From contig DASXMX010000041.1 in NCBI GenBank assembly GCA_036495445.1, forward strand, positions 1 to 9,747: a stretch of DNA of 9,747 bases, in the 5' to 3' direction. The position numbers were made by a program, and so were the translations under genes. Under the pieces are notes generated by a model. That model saw only the letters and a program-made list of their open reading frames with translations. It had not been told where the DNA came from and ran no database searches. The stretch is from DASXMX01 sp036495445 (GTDB taxonomy: Bacteria > Planctomycetota > Phycisphaerae > Tepidisphaerales > Tepidisphaeraceae). This document shows positions 7,203-9,747 of the stretch, piece after piece (within the stretch, counting starts at the first letter, position 1; each line of letters begins with the position of its first letter).

Positions 7203-8468
7203 GTGTCCACGACTGCCCTGCCTCAGACCGTCTCGCTGAGCGTCACCGATTGGGTCGCGATCGCGCTGTACGTCGTGCTGGTCGGGGCTCGTCGCCATGT
7301 GGACGAAAGCGGCTGGCGGCCGGCGGTGACGATTCTCCTGGCCGGGTCATTCACGGTCCTTTACACGATGCACGGCGGGATGCGGACCGTCATCATGACC
7401 GACGTCATGCAGGCAGCGGTCCTGACGCTGGGCATCGGCGCGGTGCTGTGGAAGGTGCTGCAACTGACGGGCATGAACCCCGCGGCCATCTACCATTTCG
7501 CCGCGGTGCACGGGCACGGCTACGGCGCACTGGCGTCCCCGGCGTTTTATCGCCCGGACCTGCACACGCGCTACAACTTCTGGCTCGTGGTCTACCTGCC
7601 CCTGCGGGAAAAGCTCGCCGCCCTGAGCTCCAATCAACTTACCGTCCAACGTCTGCTGACGACCAAGGGCTACCGGGGCGCCAAGTGGGCGACGATCACG
7701 ACGTCGCTGCAGACCGTCCCGCTCGTCGCGCTGTTCTGGGCCGTCGGCGCGGGACTGTTCTACTACTACCGCGGCCCGCACCCCGAACGACTTCCTGCCG
7801 GCGTCGGGCCGGATCAGGTCCTCGGCCACTTCATCGTCACGGAGCTGCCGCGCCCCCTCCCCGGCCTCGTGCTCGCCGCGCTGCTCGCGTCGCTGATGAG
7901 CACAACCAGCTCCGCCATTAACTCCTCCGCGACGATTCTCTACCGGGACGGCATCGTGCGCCTTCACTGGGCCACGCTCGGCGGGGCTCGCAAGATGCTC
8001 ATCTGCAAGCTGCTCAGCGTCGCGGTGGGCGTCGTCGCCGTCGTCGTCGGGCTCCTGCTGGCGCTCGGCAGCTCGCACGCCATGGGCTCCGTCCTCGACG
8101 TCAACACGATCTGTAGCGGCGTGACCAGCGTCCTCCTGGCCGCGTTCCTCCTCGGCGTCCTTGCCCCCTTCGTCTCGGCGGGCCCGATGTTCGTCGGCTG
8201 CCTCGCCGGCGGCATCTGCAGCCTCGTGCTCCCCTTCCTCTTCTATTACAACGTCCCGCCGGCCCAGCGCATCAGCTTCGCCTGGCTCGGCGTGCCGGGC
8301 TTTGTCACCGCGGTCGTCGTGGCGGTCGGCCTGAGCCTCCTCCAACATCAACGCGACGACATGACCGGCCTTACCCTCTGGACAATCAAGAACGCCCCCA
8401 GCCGCGATCAACCGTCGAACAACCCTCCACATCTGCCCCAGAGTCCGGCCGCCGAGGTCAGCAGGTGA
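7203..8468 (+). CDS. Sodium:solute symporter (SSS family), internally deleted
   Basis: A transporter of the SSS family (Na+-coupled uptake of sugars, amino acids or carboxylates), about 421 residues instead of the usual 480-600. The first membrane segment (DWVAIALYVVLVG) is followed at about 7284-7300 directly by a segment typical of a later helix (GWRPAVTILLAG, then VLYTMHGGMRTVIMTD). The stretch between, including the GRS/second-helix region with part of the Na+ site, is missing, about 100-130 residues. The rest follows family order: the ALSSNQLTVQRLL segment, LVLAALLASLMSTTSSAINSS with the conserved Ser/Thr motif, then further hydrophobic helices. GTG 7203 is chosen over GTG 7194 because GAGG (7191-7194) lies eight bases upstream of it. 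The frame is preserved across the join, but a working transporter is unlikely. Position opposite the GntR gene marks it as the importer of the locus. Confidence 0.75.
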   Translation: MSTTALPQTVSLSVTDWVAIALYVVLVGARRHVDESGWRPAVTILLAGSFTVLYTMHGGMRTVIMTDVMQAAVLTLGIGAVLWKVLQLTGMNPAAIYHFAAVHGHGYGALASPAFYRPDLHTRYNFWLVVYLPLREKLAALSSNQLTVQRLLTTKGYRGAKWATITTSLQTVPLVALFWAVGAGLFYYYRGPHPERLPAGVGPDQVLGHFIVTELPRPLPGLVLAALLASLMSTTSSAINSSATILYRDGIVRLHWATLGGARKMLICKLLSVAVGVVAVVVGLLLALGSSHAMGSVLDVNTICSGVTSVLLAAFLLGVLAPFVSAGPMFVGCLAGGICSLVLPFLFYYNVPPAQRISFAWLGVPGFVTAVVVAVGLSLLQHQRDDMTGLTLWTIKNAPSRDQPSNNPPHLPQSPAAEVSR

Positions 8469-8865
8469 CGTTCAGCATTGAAGCGATGACACTTCCTGCA
8501 CCGCATGCGTGCGTTCGTGCTCCAGGACGAAGAGATGGCGTTCTTCCGCGTCTGCAAGATCCTTTCCCAGCGGTTCGAGAACGCACAGTTGCGTGGGGTA
8601 GGGGGAACTCACCGGCCGCAATGAGCCGGTCGCGCTGAGGCTGGGAAAGGACTAAAGCGGCCAGCACCCGCTTGGCATTCAGCCGGCGCTGAACCGGTTC
8701 TTGGGAGTTGATCGCCGGCCAGATCGATTAACGCGGCGTCGGACAGATCGGCGATCGCCACTCGAACCAACGTCGGCGCCCGACCCTCCGGCTTTCGCCT
8801 CCGTTCCGCGATCCGACGGCTGACCAGGGTCCGCCAGCAAGTCGACGCTCGAATCGGGCAGCACG
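8469..8865. other. About 400 bases with no recognisable gene
   Basis: All forward frames here carry frequent stops, and the reverse-strand frames are short and Arg/Ser-rich without family-like segments. The only small forward frame of note runs 8505-8624 (39 codons, starting MRAFVLQDEEMAFF); it has no clear ribosome site and I do not recognise it. Small dyads occur (ACCGGC 8611-8616 with GCCGGT 8625-8630; TTCAGC...GCTGAA near 8679-8694) but none has a T run, so none is a convincing terminator. The stretch probably contains eroded remains of the 5' part of the next gene. Confidence 0.5.
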
Positions 8866-9510
8866 TTGACCATATTCATGGGCTCGTACTCGGAAGTGGT
8901 CGAGTGGGTGAACCGCAGCTACATCGATGTCGCGGTACTGAGCCCGGCGGCCGCAATAACCTTGCGCGAAGGAATCGGCGGCGAGATCGCCCTTGAAGAA
9001 CGGTATCTTGCGACCGAATGCAATGGACCTTGTGATCGCCCTTGGGCGCGAGCGGACCGCAAGTCGAAAACCGCGATGTACCCCTTTTACCACCCCGTGT
9101 GCATCGTGCGTCCTGATTCCTCAATCACCGATGTAACGACGCTCTGCGCCCGGATCCAGGTCGAGTTCACCTACGGACATGCGGATTCGCTACGGCGGTG
9201 AATGGATACGAATCCGCCGAAGGACGGCTCGGAATGCGTTGCGTTCGTTTGGGACGGTGACCCTCCAGTCGCGGCCGATGCGGACAAGCACCTCCGTGCA
9301 GTTCCGATTCCGGGATTCGATGACATTCACATCCCATCCGGCATCTTGGGTCACAAGGAAGAACGGGGAAAACGCCGATTGGTTGAAATCATTACTGCTT
9401 GCTCACCATGCGTCATCGGCCGATGGACACGAAGGCCTGCGCGATTTCGCGGACCAGAAGTCTACCCTTGCCCGTTGCCGGGATGTTCGCCCCGCCGGCG
9501 CAATGGATGA
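8866..9510 (+). pseudogene. PhnD-like substrate-binding protein remnant, with in-frame stop
   Basis: One frame, interrupted by TGA at 9199-9201, carries segments resembling phosphate/phosphonate-type periplasmic binding proteins (PhnD-like): GSYSEVVEWVNR and YIDVAVLSPAAA near its start, YPFYHPVCIVRPDSSI and the following FTYGHADS, and after the stop a VWDGDPP segment, then HLRAVPIPGFDDIHIPSG and RRLVEIITA. In intact relatives the HADS-like turn is followed by SG and some 60-80 residues before the VWDG-type strand; here only about ten codons separate them, so there is both a deletion and a stop around 9190-9230. There is no signal peptide or N-terminal lobe upstream, since a stop lies at 8821. 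I list TTG 8866 only as the edge of the readable block. Homology beyond about 9400 is lost. The family call is from memory of the pattern and is moderate. Confidence 0.5.
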
Positions 9511-9747
9511 CCACCCAGCGCGATATCGCGGACGACAGGCATTTCTCAATCGAAGACATCCTCGCATCACTTCGCTATTACAGGCGGCATCGCGATCGCC
9601 CACCGAGGCTTGCGTTGGTGCTCTCGGGAAGGGGGCGCAAGGTGTGCGTACCAAGCCGGCGTGGTAACGGCTCTCGAACAAGCAATCAAGAACGCAGGCC
9701 CGGAGTCGCGGGGCATCGATATCGAACTGGTCGTCGGCACGTCGGGG
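9507..9747 (+). pseudogene. Patatin-like phospholipase, 5' part, with one-base frameshift; runs off the window
   Basis: From ATG 9507 the product begins MTTQRDIADDRHF, then DILASLRYYRRHRDRPP and RLALVLSG, the first strand of a patatin domain. The glycine loop is then broken: GAA followed by five G (9628-9635) contains one base too many. In the frame starting at 9634 the protein continues GARCAYQAGVVTALEQ and reaches IDIELVVGTSG at the window edge, where the serine codon at 9742-9744 is the nucleophile of GTSGG. Patatins are Ser-Asp lipid acyl hydrolases. In-frame upstream ATGs exist at 9408, 9423 and 9483, but none has a clear ribosome site. Whether the extra base is real or a sequencing error decides if the gene is functional; the rest lies outside the window. 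Confidence 0.65.

Noticed and set aside
7347..8432. A 361-codon reverse-strand frame opposite the symporter
   Set aside because: Strongly charged (Asp/Glu/Arg/His) complement of hydrophobic codons, as expected for the antisense of a membrane protein.
8679..8694. Possible terminator hairpin TTCAGC/GCTGAA
   Set aside because: Only a six-base stem, no T run, and not placed at a gene end.

Overview
This is a GC-rich window (roughly two thirds G+C by eye) with tightly packed, overlapping catabolic genes. The gene mix (FCD-type GntR regulator, sodium:solute symporter, membrane dipeptidase, RidA-like protein, sialidase-like secreted protein, HisD-like dehydrogenase) and an interspersed inverted repeat built on a 9-nt CACAGAGGA unit suggest a Planctomycetota-like or similar environmental bacterium. 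The phylum is an inference from gene content and style; there is no marker gene here.

Layout. Positions 30-2923 hold three intact, co-directional genes: an amidohydrolase-2 protein, a 3-hydroxyacyl-CoA dehydrogenase family protein, and a family M19 dipeptidase, joined by a 12-nt gap and a GTGA overlap. A RidA/YjgF-like gene follows at 2931 but stops after 48 residues. From 3074 to about 4915 lie remnants of two different secreted or glycan-related genes: a sialidase-like protein carrying one frameshift, and the C-terminal part of an unrelated glycosyl-hydrolase-like protein with a second frameshift near its end. They read as one misleading 570-codon frame. A repeat-built hairpin element (4974-5086) separates this from an intact HisD-like dehydrogenase (5128-6405). 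Convergent to that is a GntR/FCD regulator (6427-7077, minus), which diverges from an SSS-family symporter (7203-8468) that appears to have lost about 100 or more residues between its first and later membrane segments. A near-symmetric palindrome in the divergent gap looks like a bidirectional promoter and operator. From 8469 to the end the DNA is poorly coding: a stretch with no recognisable gene, a PhnD-like periplasmic-binding-protein remnant with an in-frame stop, and the start of a patatin-like phospholipase with a one-base frameshift in its glycine loop.

How the parts may work together. Amidohydrolase, hydroxyacyl-CoA dehydrogenase, dipeptidase, RidA and a HisD-like alcohol dehydrogenase, with a GntR/FCD repressor and a symporter, look like uptake and stepwise oxidation/hydrolysis of a small amide- or amine-containing carboxylate. 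The substrate cannot be read from the sequence.

The most striking property is that intact genes alternate with genes that have lost internal or terminal blocks, plus three single- or two-base frame changes and one in-frame stop. Either the locus is decaying, or the assembly has collapsed or mis-joined segments. I see no clear new defence or mobile system.
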